64,000 bases of DNA. Source: Lampropedia aestuarii. GTDB taxonomy: Bacteria; Pseudomonadota; Gammaproteobacteria; Burkholderiales; Burkholderiaceae_C. Position numbers and translations under genes: made by a program. Positions 44,282-53,414 of this stretch are shown in pieces; the first letter of the stretch is position 1, and every line of letters starts with the position of its first letter. The notes beneath the pieces are model-generated. The model saw only the letters and a program-made list of their open reading frames with translations. It ran no database searches and was not told where the DNA came from. The stretch is taken from NCBI RefSeq assembly GCF_004803635.1, contig NZ_SSWX01000006.1, positions 124,001 to 188,000 on the forward strand. The letters are read 5' to 3'.

Positions 44282-44917
44282 CTACGTAGTCGTTGTATCG
44301 GTTGTGTCGACCAATTTCGCATAGCGTCGAATGAGCTGGGCCAGTGAGTCGGTTGCCAATTTGACCAATAGGTTGGCGCGGTGCGTCTCTACGGTACGTG
44401 GCGAGAGGGCCAAGGCGCGGCCAATTTCTTTGTTTGTGAGGCCTTCGACGATCAGGCCCAGTACTTCCCGCTCGCGGTTGGAGAGCTGTGCGAAGCGCTC
44501 CTTGGCTTGCTGGTCTGCCTGGTGGCGCTCGCGCGAGCGTACATGTTGGCGCACGGCGCTTTGCAGCGCTTCTATGAGTTGCTCGTCGTGTACCGGCTTT
44601 TCGAGAAACTCCACCGCGCCTGCTTTAAAGGCGCGGCGGCACATCTCTATCGTGCCATGGCCTGTGAGCATGACCACGGGCTGTGTGACATGTTCGCTCA
44701 CCAGCGTGTCCAGCACGGCCAAGCCACTGATGCCAGGCATGCGCACGTCAAGCACAATAGCGCCCACACTATGGCGGTCGAATTCGGCCAAAAAAGTTTG
44801 CGGATTGTCCCAGGTTTGCACCCGTAAGCCAACGGTGCTCAGCAGTAGTGCCAGGCTGTCGCGTACGGCGGCATCGTCATCGACCAGGTGAATAAGGGGC
44901 GAGAGGGAAGAGGGCAT
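44282..44917 (-). CDS. FixJ/NarL-type response regulator
   Basis: A 211-residue regulator. The receiver has the acidic pair in HLVDDDAAVRDS, the phosphorylated Asp in AIVLDVRMPG, and the Thr and Lys in MLTGHGT and FLEKP. The C-terminal LuxR helix-turn-helix is LSNREREVLGLIVEGLTNKEIGR. It follows the histidine-kinase gene after seven bases, so they form a pair. The start at 44917 places PSSLSPLIHLVDDD at the N-terminus. Confidence 0.95.
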   Translation of the reverse strand: MPSSLSPLIHLVDDDAAVRDSLALLLSTVGLRVQTWDNPQTFLAEFDRHSVGAIVLDVRMPGISGLAVLDTLVSEHVTQPVVMLTGHGTIEMCRRAFKAGAVEFLEKPVHDEQLIEALQSAVRQHVRSRERHQADQQAKERFAQLSNREREVLGLIVEGLTNKEIGRALALSPRTVETHRANLLVKLATDSLAQLIRRYAKLVDTTDTTTT

Positions 44918-44924
44918 AGCGTAT

Positions 44925-46472
44925 TCATTGCGTATCGGCGACCGCAAGCAGCAAATGGAATTCAGTGCCTGTCGCCCGAGTGGGTGGGAGGGGTGATGAG
45001 GCCGGTCGTGGAGGGGCCAGCGTGAGTTCGCCTCCCATGGCCTGCGCCAGACTCTGCGACAGCGACAAACCCAAGCCAAGCCCCCCCGCCCGTGTGGTGT
45101 AGAACGGTGTAAAGAGCTGCGCACGTGCTTCTGGGGCCACGCCGGGGCCGGTATCTCGCACGCTGAGCAGCACTTGTGTGCCGTGTAAGCGCAGACTCAG
45201 TTGCAGGCGGCGCTGGTCTTGCTCCGTTTGCTCCATGGCCTGTATAGCGTTCATCACCAGGTTGTAGATGATTTGCTGCAAGGCCACTGGCTCGGCGCGA
45301 ACCGCTGGCAGGTGGCCTGGTGTTTCGACTTGCACGGCAATGCGGCAGCGGCGTATTTCAGGCTCTAGCAAATGCAGCGCGTCATGCACAGCGTCGGCCA
45401 GTACCAAGGGCTGTGCTTGCCCGGACAGCTCAGGCCTTTCCACGACACGACGCAAGCGGCCGACGACCTCGCTGGCGCGGCGCGCCTGATTGACGGCTTG
45501 GCCCATTGCATGGCGCGCGGTGGTGAGATCGGGCTCTTGCTCATCCAATAAACGTTGCGCCGCCTGGGTGTTGGCTAGCATGGCTGTGAGGGGTTGGTTG
45601 AGTTCGTGCGCCAAGCCCGCTGCCAGCTCGCCTAGCTGGTTGAGCCGGGCGACTTGGCCTAAGTGCAGCAACTCCTCGGCGCGGCGAGCGGCAACGCGCT
45701 GGCGTAGCAGTGCATGGAGTGCAGCCAAGACTGCCGCACTGAAGCTGGCCCAGGCCAGCATTGAAATCCACGGTAATTCTTGCCAGCCGACGTCGCGCTC
45801 TAATACGACATCAAAAGCTTGGCTTTGTGATGCCAGTTCTTTGCGAAATGCGTATTGCCTGCCGCGCTCAAGACGCTGTCCAGCTTGCACGATGAAGGCC
45901 TGGCCTTGGTACTCCAGCCGCACGCGCACAGGGCTTATGCTGGCATCCATTGGCCATTCGCTCCATGGGATGGAGGTTTGCAAATCCAATCGCAAGCCGT
46001 GGTCGTTGTGCTGGCCTCGGCTGTGGTCTGCCAGTGCCAGCCACACTTTGCCTGCAGGCATATCTGCCAGTGCGAGCTCTGCATGGTGGCTATCGCGTGA
46101 GCGCTCTAAGGCGCTGTCCAGTGCCTGGCGCAAAGCCTCCGGCCAACTGGTGGGCCATTGGCCTTCAGGCGGGCGGCGCACCACGGCTTCTATTTCGGGG
46201 TAGGTGGACCTCAGATGCGGCAGCGCCATGCTGGCCTGGTCGCTGGTGTTTGGCTTGTCTGCAGCGGGGTACAGCAGGGGCAGCATGGCCATCACGGCAT
46301 CGTGCTGGGCCGCGCGCTGGCTGAGCAAGCGGTGTACGATGCGTGCATCTGTCGCAAACGCATTCTCCAGCGCGACCAAGCGCGCATGCGCCAGCCAGGC
46401 GACGCCCAGACCAGCGACCAAGGCCCACAGCAGCAACCAAGTCCAAAAACCGCGCCAGTTCGAGATCGTCAT
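44925..46472 (-). CDS. Membrane sensor histidine kinase (FixL/DctB-type transmitter)
   Basis: A 515-residue kinase. A first membrane segment (FWTWLLLWALVAGLGVAWLA) and a second near residue 245 ([20 protein letters not shown]) bound a periplasmic domain of about 220 residues. The H box is LAAGLAHELNQPLTAMLANT, the N box NLVMNAIQAM, and the G boxes RDTGPGVAP and GGLGLGLSLSQ. The transmitter resembles DctB and TodS-type kinases. The signal is unknown. The start at 46472 is set by the first membrane segment. It is divergent from the acyl-CoA dehydrogenase. Confidence 0.93.
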   Translation of the reverse strand: MTISNWRGFWTWLLLWALVAGLGVAWLAHARLVALENAFATDARIVHRLLSQRAAQHDAVMAMLPLLYPAADKPNTSDQASMALPHLRSTYPEIEAVVRRPPEGQWPTSWPEALRQALDSALERSRDSHHAELALADMPAGKVWLALADHSRGQHNDHGLRLDLQTSIPWSEWPMDASISPVRVRLEYQGQAFIVQAGQRLERGRQYAFRKELASQSQAFDVVLERDVGWQELPWISMLAWASFSAAVLAALHALLRQRVAARRAEELLHLGQVARLNQLGELAAGLAHELNQPLTAMLANTQAAQRLLDEQEPDLTTARHAMGQAVNQARRASEVVGRLRRVVERPELSGQAQPLVLADAVHDALHLLEPEIRRCRIAVQVETPGHLPAVRAEPVALQQIIYNLVMNAIQAMEQTEQDQRRLQLSLRLHGTQVLLSVRDTGPGVAPEARAQLFTPFYTTRAGGLGLGLSLSQSLAQAMGGELTLAPPRPASSPLPPTRATGTEFHLLLAVADTQ

Positions 46473-46648
46473 GGCGAGAATTTTGCCATGTCCGCACGAG
46501 AAGGCTATGGGAGCCTTGTAATTGACGCTGCGGTTCGGGTAAAACCGCATGCTTGCAGGCCGCAAGCCTTGGATGCGGGCTTCTACAATTGACTGATGGC
46601 TGTGGTCTCTCATCACGGCGTAGCACACCATAACCAGGAGATGAGCGC

Positions 46649-47779
46649 ATGCTTTTGAATGAAGACCAGCTGATGATTCGCGATGCCGTTCGCGCTTTTG
46701 TGCAAGACGCCATCGTCCCGCATGCTGCGCAATGGGATCGTACACACCATTTTCCGCGCGAGGTGCACCAAGGTTTGGCGGCTTTGGGGGCGTATGGCAT
46801 TTGTGTGCCAGAGGAGTACGGCGGCGCAGGTTTGAATTACATGAGTTTGGCGCTGGTGCTGGAAGAAATTGCCGCAGGCGATGGTGGCACCAGCACGGCC
46901 ATCAGTGTGACCAATTGCCCGGTCAATGCGATTTTGATGCGCTATGGCAATGACAGCCAAAAGCGCCAATGGCTTGAGCCGTTGGCTCAGGGGCAGATGC
47001 TGGGCGCGTTTTGCCTGACCGAGCCGCATGTGGGCTCCGACGCATCGGCACTGCGCACTACGGCGCGCAAGCAAGGCGGCGATTATGTGCTCAACGGCGT
47101 CAAGCAATTCATCACCAGCGGCAAAAATGGCCAGGTGGCGATTGTGATTGCCGTGACCGATGCGCAAGCCGGTAAGAAAGGCATGAGTGCCTTTATCGTG
47201 CCTACCGACAATCCGGGCTACCAAGTGGAGCGTTTGGAAGAGAAGCTGGGCCAGCATTCCAGTGATACCGCGCAAATCCGCCTGGACAATTGCCGTATTC
47301 CTGCCGAGAATTTGATTGGCCAGGAAGGCGAGGGCTACAAAATTGCGCTGTCTTCGCTAGAAGGCGGGCGCATTGGCATCGCTTCGCAAAGCGTGGGCAT
47401 GGCGCGTGCCGCATTTGAGGCGGCTGTGCAATACGCGAAGGAGCGTGAGAGCTTTGGCACTGCCATCATCAACCACCAGGCCGTCGGCTTTCGCTTGGCC
47501 GAATGCGATATGCAGATTGAGGCGGCACGCCAGCTGATCTGGCATGCCGCCAGCCTGCGCGATGCCGGCCAGCCCTGCTTGCGCGAGGCGGCAATGGCCA
47601 AATTATTTGCCAGCGAAATGGCCGAGCGGGTATGCAGCGCAGCGATCCAGACTCTGGGCGGCTATGGCTATGTGAATGATTTTCCTGTCGAGCGCATTTA
47701 CCGCGATGTGCGCGTGTGCCAGATTTATGAGGGCACCAGCGATGTGCAGAAGATTCTGATTCAGCGCGCGCTGGGTTGA
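46649..47779 (+). CDS. Acyl-CoA dehydrogenase
   Basis: A 376-residue FAD enzyme. LTEPHVGSDASALRT is the flavin-binding signature, FITSGKNG and GMSAFIVP follow, and the catalytic Glu lies in YEGTSDVQKIL. The start has AGGAG at 46638. Length and motifs fit short- or branched-chain acyl-CoA dehydrogenases. No beta-oxidation partners are adjacent. It is convergent with the S49 peptidase gene and divergent from the histidine kinase. Confidence 0.94.
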   Translation: MLLNEDQLMIRDAVRAFVQDAIVPHAAQWDRTHHFPREVHQGLAALGAYGICVPEEYGGAGLNYMSLALVLEEIAAGDGGTSTAISVTNCPVNAILMRYGNDSQKRQWLEPLAQGQMLGAFCLTEPHVGSDASALRTTARKQGGDYVLNGVKQFITSGKNGQVAIVIAVTDAQAGKKGMSAFIVPTDNPGYQVERLEEKLGQHSSDTAQIRLDNCRIPAENLIGQEGEGYKIALSSLEGGRIGIASQSVGMARAAFEAAVQYAKERESFGTAIINHQAVGFRLAECDMQIEAARQLIWHAASLRDAGQPCLREAAMAKLFASEMAERVCSAAIQTLGGYGYVNDFPVERIYRDVRVCQIYEGTSDVQKILIQRALG

Positions 47780-47855
47780 GCGGCTGCAGCTGGCGTGTAC
47801 AAGCTGCCAGGGCTGCAGGGCGACTTGCTCGCCTGCGCGCCTTGGAATATGTGAT

Positions 47856-48974
47856 TTACTGGTAAAGCCATCCGCCTTGGCTGATCGACTTGATGGCTGC
47901 GTTGCTGGCGCCTGCGCCAAATGATGCGCCTAAGCGCTTGGCAATCGAGTCGGCCAGGCCACGTTTATAGGTGTAGTCGACCAAGGTGTCTGCGCCCACG
48001 ACATCGCGTGCGACGCTGTAGAGCGAGCCGATGTGGTCGGCCAGGCCCAGTTCAATCGATTCTTCGCCAGTCCAGACCCAGCCAGAGAAGGTGTTGGGCG
48101 TTTCTTTTAGCCTGTCACCGCGGCCAGCACGCACCACTTCAATGAATTGTTGGTGGATTTGGTAGAGCATCACGCGTGCGTGCTCCACATCGGCCGGATT
48201 CTCGGGGCTGAACGGGTCCAAAAAGCCTTTGTGCTCGCCCGCTGCGATCAGGCGGCGTTGCACACCCAGCTTGTCCATCGTGCCGGTAAAACCAAAGCCA
48301 TTCATCAGCACGCCAATGCTGCCTACCATGCTGGCTTTGTCGACATAAATTTCATCGGCCGCCACGGCGATGTAGTAGGCCGCCGAAGCACCCAGTTCAC
48401 CAATGGCGGCATAGACTGGTTTTTTGTGCTTGTCTTTGAGGCGGACGATCTCGTCGTGAATAATGCCAGCCTGCACGGGGCTGCCGCCGGGTGAATTGAT
48501 ATGGAGCACCACCGCCTTGGCGTTGGGGGCTTCAAATGCTTCTTTGAGTGAGCGCAGCACATGCTGCGCACTGGCTTCGCTGTCATCCGAGATCGCGCCT
48601 TTGATGTTGACAACGGCGGTATGGCTGCGAGGCTCAATGGCGCTGAGCGTATTGCTGCGCATCACGCTCCAGGTGATAAAGCCGATATAGCCAAAAAACA
48701 AAATGGTGAAAAACAGCTTCCAGCGCCGGGCACGGCGTTGCTCTTTGAGGCTGGCAAAGGCCAGCTTTTCTAAGACCGAGCGCTCCCAATCGCCCTCGGG
48801 CTTGCCTTTGCGTTTTTTGGCCGCCAGCTGCGCTTCGCGCGATGCCAAAGGGCTTTGTTCTTGGCGTGTGCCGCCAGGTCGTGTCGTCCACACGTCTTCG
48901 GCCGAGGGGCTGGCTGCGGCGTCTTTGCGTTCATTGGCGCCAGATGAATTGGGCTCCTCTTGGTACGGGCTCAT
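47856..48974 (-). CDS. S49-family membrane peptidase (SppA-like)
   Basis: A 372-residue single-domain signal peptide peptidase. The first 90 residues are polar and cytosolic; a membrane segment (LFFTILFFGYIGFITWSV) follows. The protease domain has LHINSPGGSPVQAG, the Ser nucleophile in GELGASAAYYIA and a likely catalytic Lys in AAGEHKGFLDPFSP. It degrades cleaved signal peptides. The ATG at 48974 has GGAGA about eight bases upstream. The upstream leader contains three AGTGCATC-like repeats (49002-49022). Confidence 0.92.
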   Translation of the reverse strand: MSPYQEEPNSSGANERKDAAASPSAEDVWTTRPGGTRQEQSPLASREAQLAAKKRKGKPEGDWERSVLEKLAFASLKEQRRARRWKLFFTILFFGYIGFITWSVMRSNTLSAIEPRSHTAVVNIKGAISDDSEASAQHVLRSLKEAFEAPNAKAVVLHINSPGGSPVQAGIIHDEIVRLKDKHKKPVYAAIGELGASAAYYIAVAADEIYVDKASMVGSIGVLMNGFGFTGTMDKLGVQRRLIAAGEHKGFLDPFSPENPADVEHARVMLYQIHQQFIEVVRAGRGDRLKETPNTFSGWVWTGEESIELGLADHIGSLYSVARDVVGADTLVDYTYKRGLADSIAKRLGASFGAGASNAAIKSISQGGWLYQ

Positions 48975-49148
48975 GCGTTTTCTCTCCATCCATTCAATTG
49001 TCAGTGCATCAGTGCATCAGTGCCTGCGCCAAGGCCAGACAGCGGCAGCGGCAGCGGCCATTATGACGGCGCTATGGACTCTGGCATAGCGTGGTGAGGC
49101 AGTTTGTGCAGGGTCGACGCAGATTTCACACACCCAGGCGGTGGTGCA

Positions 49149-49847
49149 TCAGCGCTGGTGCTGTGCGCGGCTTGGCTGGCATTGCTCCAACCAAGCTGCC
49201 AGCTCTGGCACGGTGTGGGCGGTGAACAGCGGGCCGTAGGCCTGCTGCCCTTGCGCGGCATGCGCGCCGTAAGTGACGGCCACGCTGGCGCAGCCAGCAT
49301 TGAGGGCCATTTGCAAATCATGGCTGGTGTCGCCAATCATCAGCAGGCGCTCGGGGCGAACATCCCAGATCTGCATCAGCTCTTGCAGCATCAAAGGGCT
49401 GGGCTTGCCGGCGGTTTCGTCGGCTGTGCGTGAATCATCAAACAGGCCATGCAAGTCATGGCTGGCCAGTACCTCATTCAGGCCTCGGCGGCTTTTGCCG
49501 GTTGCCACTGCCAGCAAAAAACCTTTGGCCTTGAGTTGTTTGAGCATCTCCAGCGCGCCATCAAACAACACGATGTCGTCTTGGTGCTGCAGATAGTGGT
49601 AGCGGTAGCGCCGACCCAGCTCTGGGTATTGCTCGGGCGGCACATCGGGGGCCGCTTTGGCCAGCGCCGCGTGCAATTCCATGCCAATCACCCAGCGCGC
49701 CTGCTCTTCTGATGGCGGTGTGCCGCCGACATCGGCCACGGCCGCCTGGATGCTGCGGGCGATGATGGCTGTTGAGTCAAACAGCGTGCCATCCCAGTCA
49801 AAGGCCAGCATGTCATAGCCGTGTGGCTGCGAGGCGGTAGGTGTCAT
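49149..49847 (-). CDS. HAD-superfamily phosphatase (phosphoglycolate phosphatase-like)
   Basis: A 232-residue HAD-IA hydrolase. The nucleophile Asp is in LAFDWDGTLFDS, motif II is VATGKSRRGL, the Lys lies in AGKPSP and motif IV is MIGDTSHDLQMA. A helical cap lies between motifs I and II. In related bacteria a gene of this kind sits near rluC and the S49 peptidase gene; here only the latter is present. ATG at 49847 or an in-frame TTG two codons upstream could start it. Substrate is not defined. Confidence 0.9.
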   Translation of the reverse strand: MTPTASQPHGYDMLAFDWDGTLFDSTAIIARSIQAAVADVGGTPPSEEQARWVIGMELHAALAKAAPDVPPEQYPELGRRYRYHYLQHQDDIVLFDGALEMLKQLKAKGFLLAVATGKSRRGLNEVLASHDLHGLFDDSRTADETAGKPSPLMLQELMQIWDVRPERLLMIGDTSHDLQMALNAGCASVAVTYGAHAAQGQQAYGPLFTAHTVPELAAWLEQCQPSRAQHQR

Positions 49848-49937
49848 GGTCAAGGGGGGTGTGGTTTGCGTGGGGTAAATGGGGGGCAGGGCGCGCAGCG
49901 CCTAGGCGCTGCGCGCGGATGAATTTGGAAAGCCGGC

Positions 49938-51359
49938 TCAATACGCTGGCTCATCCCCCATTGCCAGGTTTTCAAAGCGGGTCTGGTTTTTCTGGAAGTA
50001 CAGGTGCACGGTGCCTGTCGGGCCGTTACGCTGTTTGCCAATGATGATCTCGGCCTGGTTTGGAGCCTTGCTGGCCTCTTTGAGGTAGTAGTCATCGCGG
50101 TAGATGAACATGATCACGTCGGCATCTTGCTCAATGGCGCCCGATTCGCGCAAGTCACTCATCATCGGGCGCTTGTCGGTACGCTGCTCGACCGAGCGGT
50201 TGAGCTGCGACAGGGCAATCACTGGGCATTGCAATTCTTTGGCCAGCATTTTCAGGCCCCGTGAAATCTCGCCCAACTCTGTGGCGCGGTTGTCTTCGGA
50301 GGAGTTGCCCGAGCCGCTCATCAGCTGCAAGTAATCGACCACAATCAGGCCCAGCTGGCCGTATTGGCGGGCCAGGCGACGGGCGTTGGCGCGCAGCTCG
50401 GTGGGGGTCAGGCCTGGGGTTTCGTCGATGTGCAAGGACACGGTGCGCAGGCGCTCGACGGCTTCGGTCAGGCGTGGCCACTCGTCGTCGTTGAGCTTGC
50501 CGGTACGCAGGCGGCCTTGGTTGATACGGCCAATCGAGCCGACGATACGCACCGCCAGCTGGGCCGCGCCCATTTCCATCGAGAAGATCGCGACAGGCAG
50601 GCTTTCATTGAGCGCAACGTGCTCGGCAATGTTGATCGCAAAGGCGGTTTTACCCATCGAAGGGCGCGCAGCCAGCACAATCAAGTCGCCTTTTTGCAGG
50701 CCGGAGGTCATGCGATCGAGGTCTGAAAAACCAGTTGGCACGCCCGTGATGTCGCTGGTGGTCTGGGCCATTTCCTCGACCTGGTCGAGCAGGTTCACCA
50801 CCAGGCTTTCCATGGACTGAAAGCCTTGCTTCATGCGCGAGCTTTCCTCGGCAATGCCAAAAATCTTGGCCTCGGCTTCATCCAAAATGCCGCTGACTTC
50901 GCGCCCACGCGGGCTGAAGGCGTTCGAGGCAATTTCGTCGCTGGCAGCAATCAGCTTGCGCAAGATGCCGCGCTCGCGGATGATCTCGGCGTAGCGGCGG
51001 ATGTTGGCTGCACTGGGCACATATTGCGCCAGCATGTTCAGGTAAGGAATGCCGCCAATCTCTTCGGCTTTGCCAATACCGCGCAAGTGCTCAAACACGG
51101 TCACTACGTCAGCGGGGCGGTCGTTTTCCAGCAGTGCAGCAATTGCAGCAAAAATTTCCTGGTGTTCAGCGCGGTAAAAGTCCGATTTTTTCAGCAGGTC
51201 CGAGACGCGCTCCCACACCTGGTTGTCCAGTAGCAAGCCGCCCAAGACACTTTGCTCGGACTCCACAGACTGGGGGGGCAGACGCAAGTCGGCCACTTGT
51301 GGGTCGTGTTTGATTTCCTGACCCCGCGAACCCGCAATCTGAATCACATCTACGCTCAT
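49938..51359 (-). CDS. dnaB: Replicative DNA helicase DnaB
   Basis: A 473-residue hexameric helicase. The N-terminal domain opens LRLPPQSVESEQSVLGGLLLD. The RecA-like domain has Walker A ARPSMGKTAFA, FSMEM, Walker B LIVVDYLQLM and the C-terminal QRNGPTGTVHLYF. The start at 51359 is preceded by AAGGAAAG. It follows the ribosomal rplI group on the same strand, a usual arrangement. A DnaA box is present upstream. Confidence 0.97.
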   Translation of the reverse strand: MSVDVIQIAGSRGQEIKHDPQVADLRLPPQSVESEQSVLGGLLLDNQVWERVSDLLKKSDFYRAEHQEIFAAIAALLENDRPADVVTVFEHLRGIGKAEEIGGIPYLNMLAQYVPSAANIRRYAEIIRERGILRKLIAASDEIASNAFSPRGREVSGILDEAEAKIFGIAEESSRMKQGFQSMESLVVNLLDQVEEMAQTTSDITGVPTGFSDLDRMTSGLQKGDLIVLAARPSMGKTAFAINIAEHVALNESLPVAIFSMEMGAAQLAVRIVGSIGRINQGRLRTGKLNDDEWPRLTEAVERLRTVSLHIDETPGLTPTELRANARRLARQYGQLGLIVVDYLQLMSGSGNSSEDNRATELGEISRGLKMLAKELQCPVIALSQLNRSVEQRTDKRPMMSDLRESGAIEQDADVIMFIYRDDYYLKEASKAPNQAEIIIGKQRNGPTGTVHLYFQKNQTRFENLAMGDEPAY

Positions 51360-51506
51360 GGTTTTTCTTTCCTTCACTTCACGATTTTATTGGTCAGCTG
51401 GCATGGGCGGCTGTTGATAGCCTGGCGCGTTTACGCAGCTGCCAAAACGCCTATCTTACGCGGCGCAGCGCGGCGTGGCAATGCATGGCAAACCTGGTGG
51501 ACATGC

Positions 51507-51515
51507 TGTGGATAA
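51507..51515 (-). promoter_or_regulatory. Consensus DnaA box upstream of dnaB
   Basis: TGTGGATAA on the plus strand is TTATCCACA on the minus strand, an exact DnaA-box consensus (TTATNCACA). It lies about 150 bases upstream of the dnaB start and may couple dnaB expression to DnaA activity. Confidence 0.5.
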
Positions 51516-51577
51516 GCTCTGCATAAGCACTGTACAAGTGCTGCATAAGTACTCGGGTGGCCCATGGCTGAGCCGAT

Positions 51578-51608
51578 AAAAAAACCGCCTGTGAGGCGGT
51601 TTTTTTTT
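51578..51608. terminator. Bidirectional-looking terminator after rplI
   Basis: The stem AAAAACCGCCT / AGGCGGTTTTT with a GTG loop is flanked by A and T runs on both sides. It ends the rpsF-rpsR-rplI transcript on the minus strand. Confidence 0.85.
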
Positions 51609-51685
51609 GAACTGGTTGGCCGTGCCAGCCGGCGATGCACTTCTGGGAAGTTGTGCAGCAGACTCGGTGGCAGCCCCCAGAGAAT

Positions 51686-52138
51686 TTAGGCTGTTTCGCC
51701 GTAGACAGCCACAGTGATTTCTGTGTTCACGTCGGTGTGCAAGGCCACGATCACCGTGCTGTCGCCAACGACCTTGATAGGGCCGTTTGGCAATTGCACT
51801 TGCGATTTGTGCACGTTAAAGCCTTGTTTAACCAGCTCAGCAGCGATGTCGCCATTGGTCACGGAGCCAAACAAACGGCCATCCACGCCGGCTTTTTGGC
51901 TCAAACGCAGGGTTTGGCCGTTGAGCTTCTCGCCCACAGCTTGTGCTTGGGCCAGCTTTTCTGCGGCAGCTTTTTCCAGCTCGGCACGGCGTGCTTCGAA
52001 CTCGGCTTTGGCAGCAGCAGTGGCGCGGCGTGCACGACCTGTAGGAATCAGGAAGTTACGCGCATAACCGTCTTTGACAGTAACGATTTCACCCAGGTTG
52101 CCCAGGTTGACAACTTTGTCCAAAAGAATGATTTGCAT
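51686..52138 (-). CDS. rplI: 50S ribosomal protein L9
   Basis: A 150-residue ribosomal protein beginning [20 protein letters not shown] with [13 protein letters not shown], then the long connecting helix and a C-terminal RNA-binding domain ([11 protein letters not shown]). It is the last gene of the rpsF-rpsR-rplI unit. Confidence 0.97.
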   Translation of the reverse strand: MQIILLDKVVNLGNLGEIVTVKDGYARNFLIPTGRARRATAAAKAEFEARRAELEKAAAEKLAQAQAVGEKLNGQTLRLSQKAGVDGRLFGSVTNGDIAAELVKQGFNVHKSQVQLPNGPIKVVGDSTVIVALHTDVNTEITVAVYGETA

Positions 52139-52152
52139 GGTGTCGTTCCCTA

Positions 52153-52434
52153 TCAGATTTTGTGCTGGTCGGTGTACGGCACCAAAGCCAAGAAGCGTGC
52201 ACGCTTGATAGCCGTATTCAGTTGGCGCTGGTAAATAGCGCGAGTGCCTGTCAAGCGAGCAGGGATGATTTTGCCGTTTTCGGCGATGAAGTCGCGCAGA
52301 GTATCGACGTCTTTGTAGTCAATCTCTTCTACGCCGGCCACTGTGAAGCGGCAGAAACGCTTGCGGCGAAACAGCAGGTTTTGGTTGTTGCGCTTTGGGC
52401 GACGGTCTTTATTGAAACGTTTTGGTCCGGCCAT
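52153..52434 (-). CDS. rpsR: 30S ribosomal protein S18
   Basis: A 93-residue protein. [20 protein letters not shown] and [21 protein letters not shown] are the conserved S18 segments. AGGAG lies upstream of the ATG at 52434. It is separated from rpsF by about 100 bases in which no priB gene is present. Confidence 0.97.
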   Translation of the reverse strand: MAGPKRFNKDRRPKRNNQNLLFRRKRFCRFTVAGVEEIDYKDVDTLRDFIAENGKIIPARLTGTRAIYQRQLNTAIKRARFLALVPYTDQHKI

Positions 52435-52535
52435 GATTGGCTCCTGATGAAATCGTGAATGCAAAAATGAGGGCTGTGGGCTAGCGCGGCAAACGGTGCG
52501 GGCAGCCAGGCAACAGAGGCCTCAAGACAAAGTGA

Positions 52536-52913
52536 TCAGTCCTTTTGGGCTGCTTGTTCAGCGGCTTGGGCAGTTTTGCGTGCTTCTTCACGCTCAACTG
52601 TCTTCATCATCGAAGATGGACCTGTATCAGCTTTTTTCTTTTGCACTGTCAATTGACGCAGCACTGCATCGTTGAAGCGGAACGCGTGGTCGAGTTCGTC
52701 CATCACGGCTTGGCTGGCTTCAATGTTCAGGCACAGGTAGTGCGCTTTGACCAGCTTGTTGATTGGGTAAGCCAGTTGACGGCGGCCCCAGTCTTCTTCA
52801 CGGTGGATTTTGCCGCCGCCTTCGACGATCATGCCTTTGTAACGCTCCAGCATTGCTGGGACTTGTTCGCTTTGATCGGGGTGGATCAGCAAAATGATTT
52901 CGTAGTGACGCAT
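52536..52913 (-). CDS. rpsF: 30S ribosomal protein S6
   Basis: A 125-residue protein beginning [18 protein letters not shown] with [18 protein letters not shown] and [11 protein letters not shown], all S6 motifs, and a charged Ala/Glu-rich tail. It leads the operon and is divergent from asd. Confidence 0.97.
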   Translation of the reverse strand: MRHYEIILLIHPDQSEQVPAMLERYKGMIVEGGGKIHREEDWGRRQLAYPINKLVKAHYLCLNIEASQAVMDELDHAFRFNDAVLRQLTVQKKKADTGPSSMMKTVEREEARKTAQAAEQAAQKD

Positions 52914-53196
52914 CGTTGAACTCCCTTATGGAATGAACTGCCACCCGCAGCGTCAAACAGCGAAAAGTGGCAAGGAAACCGCGCATTATATCTGCATACC
53001 CTCCCCTTGTCTAATTATTTGGCATGGGGATGGTGTTTGGGGCAGCGCTTGCAGGCTGGGATGGGCTGCTAGATGGCGAGGCTTGTGCGCTGCTTGCTGC
53101 CAACCCACAAAGTGCGTGCCAGCAGCAGCTGGCGGCCCAATGAATTGATGGGCACTCTATACAGGGCGCGTATTAATGGCTATACTTTGCGCCGTC

Positions 53197-53313
53197 ATGC
53201 CAATGCTGCACCTTTTTACTGCCCACACCAACGCTGCTCACGAAGCCAGTGCCAGTGTGGTCGCGTGCGCCTGCATGTGCACCACCATCACAACTAAGAC
53301 GATTAAGGGCTAA
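53197..53313 (+). CDS. Candidate Thr/Ile/Lys leader peptide upstream of asd
   Basis: A 38-codon frame from ATG 53197 ends [12 protein letters not shown] before TAA at 53311-53313. A short version would start at ATG 53275 (12 residues). The last ten codons hold five Thr, two Ile and two Lys codons, echoing the TTITT core of the E. coli thr leader. Ordered hairpins and a T-run follow before asd, whose product feeds Thr, Ile, Met and Lys synthesis. There is no clear Shine-Dalgarno for either start. The same bases read in another frame give CAC CAC CAT CAC then AAC and a stop, so a His leader is the alternative reading. Confidence 0.45.
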   Translation: MPMLHLFTAHTNAAHEASASVVACACMCTTITTKTIKG

Positions 53314-53316
53314 ACA

Positions 53317-53382
53317 GCTCCGGATCGTCCTGCCCGCAAAAATACCGGCCAGACGAGCCGGAGCAGGAAAAGTCTTTTTTTT
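53317..53382 (+). promoter_or_regulatory. Candidate attenuator hairpins and T-run before asd
   Basis: One hairpin pairs GCTCCGG with CCGGAGC (53317-53323/53358-53364) and continues TCGTC/GACGA after one mismatch. It excludes a second arrangement in which CCGGC (53345-53349) pairs with GCCGG (53357-53361) inside TCCTGC/GCAGGA (53328-53333/53363-53368). Eight T residues follow at 53374-53381, 33 bases before the asd start. Mutually exclusive stems of this type are the layout of an attenuator. The T-run is a few bases off the stem, so terminator strength is uncertain. Confidence 0.45.
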
Positions 53383-53414
53383 CTGCAATTCATTTTTGTA
53401 AAGGCATTCCCATC

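Larger units (their letters stand above)
51360..51685 (-). other. Leader region of dnaB
   Basis: A 326-base gap between rplI and dnaB. It holds the DnaA box (51507-51515), CATAAG direct repeats at 51522-51527 and 51544-51549, an imperfect GCACT/AGTGC inverted repeat near 51527-51541, and the terminator at 51578. No ORF is apparent. Confidence 0.5.

Noticed and set aside
49002-49022. AGTGCATC tandem repeat upstream of the S49 peptidase gene as a phase-variation tract
   Set aside because: Fewer than three units and no evident position relative to a promoter; too short to claim.
53073-53297. ORF ending in four His residues upstream of asd as a histidine leader
   Set aside because: No histidine gene follows, and out-of-frame Thr/Ile codons generate His runs. 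Kept only as the alternative reading of the Thr/Ile/Lys leader.
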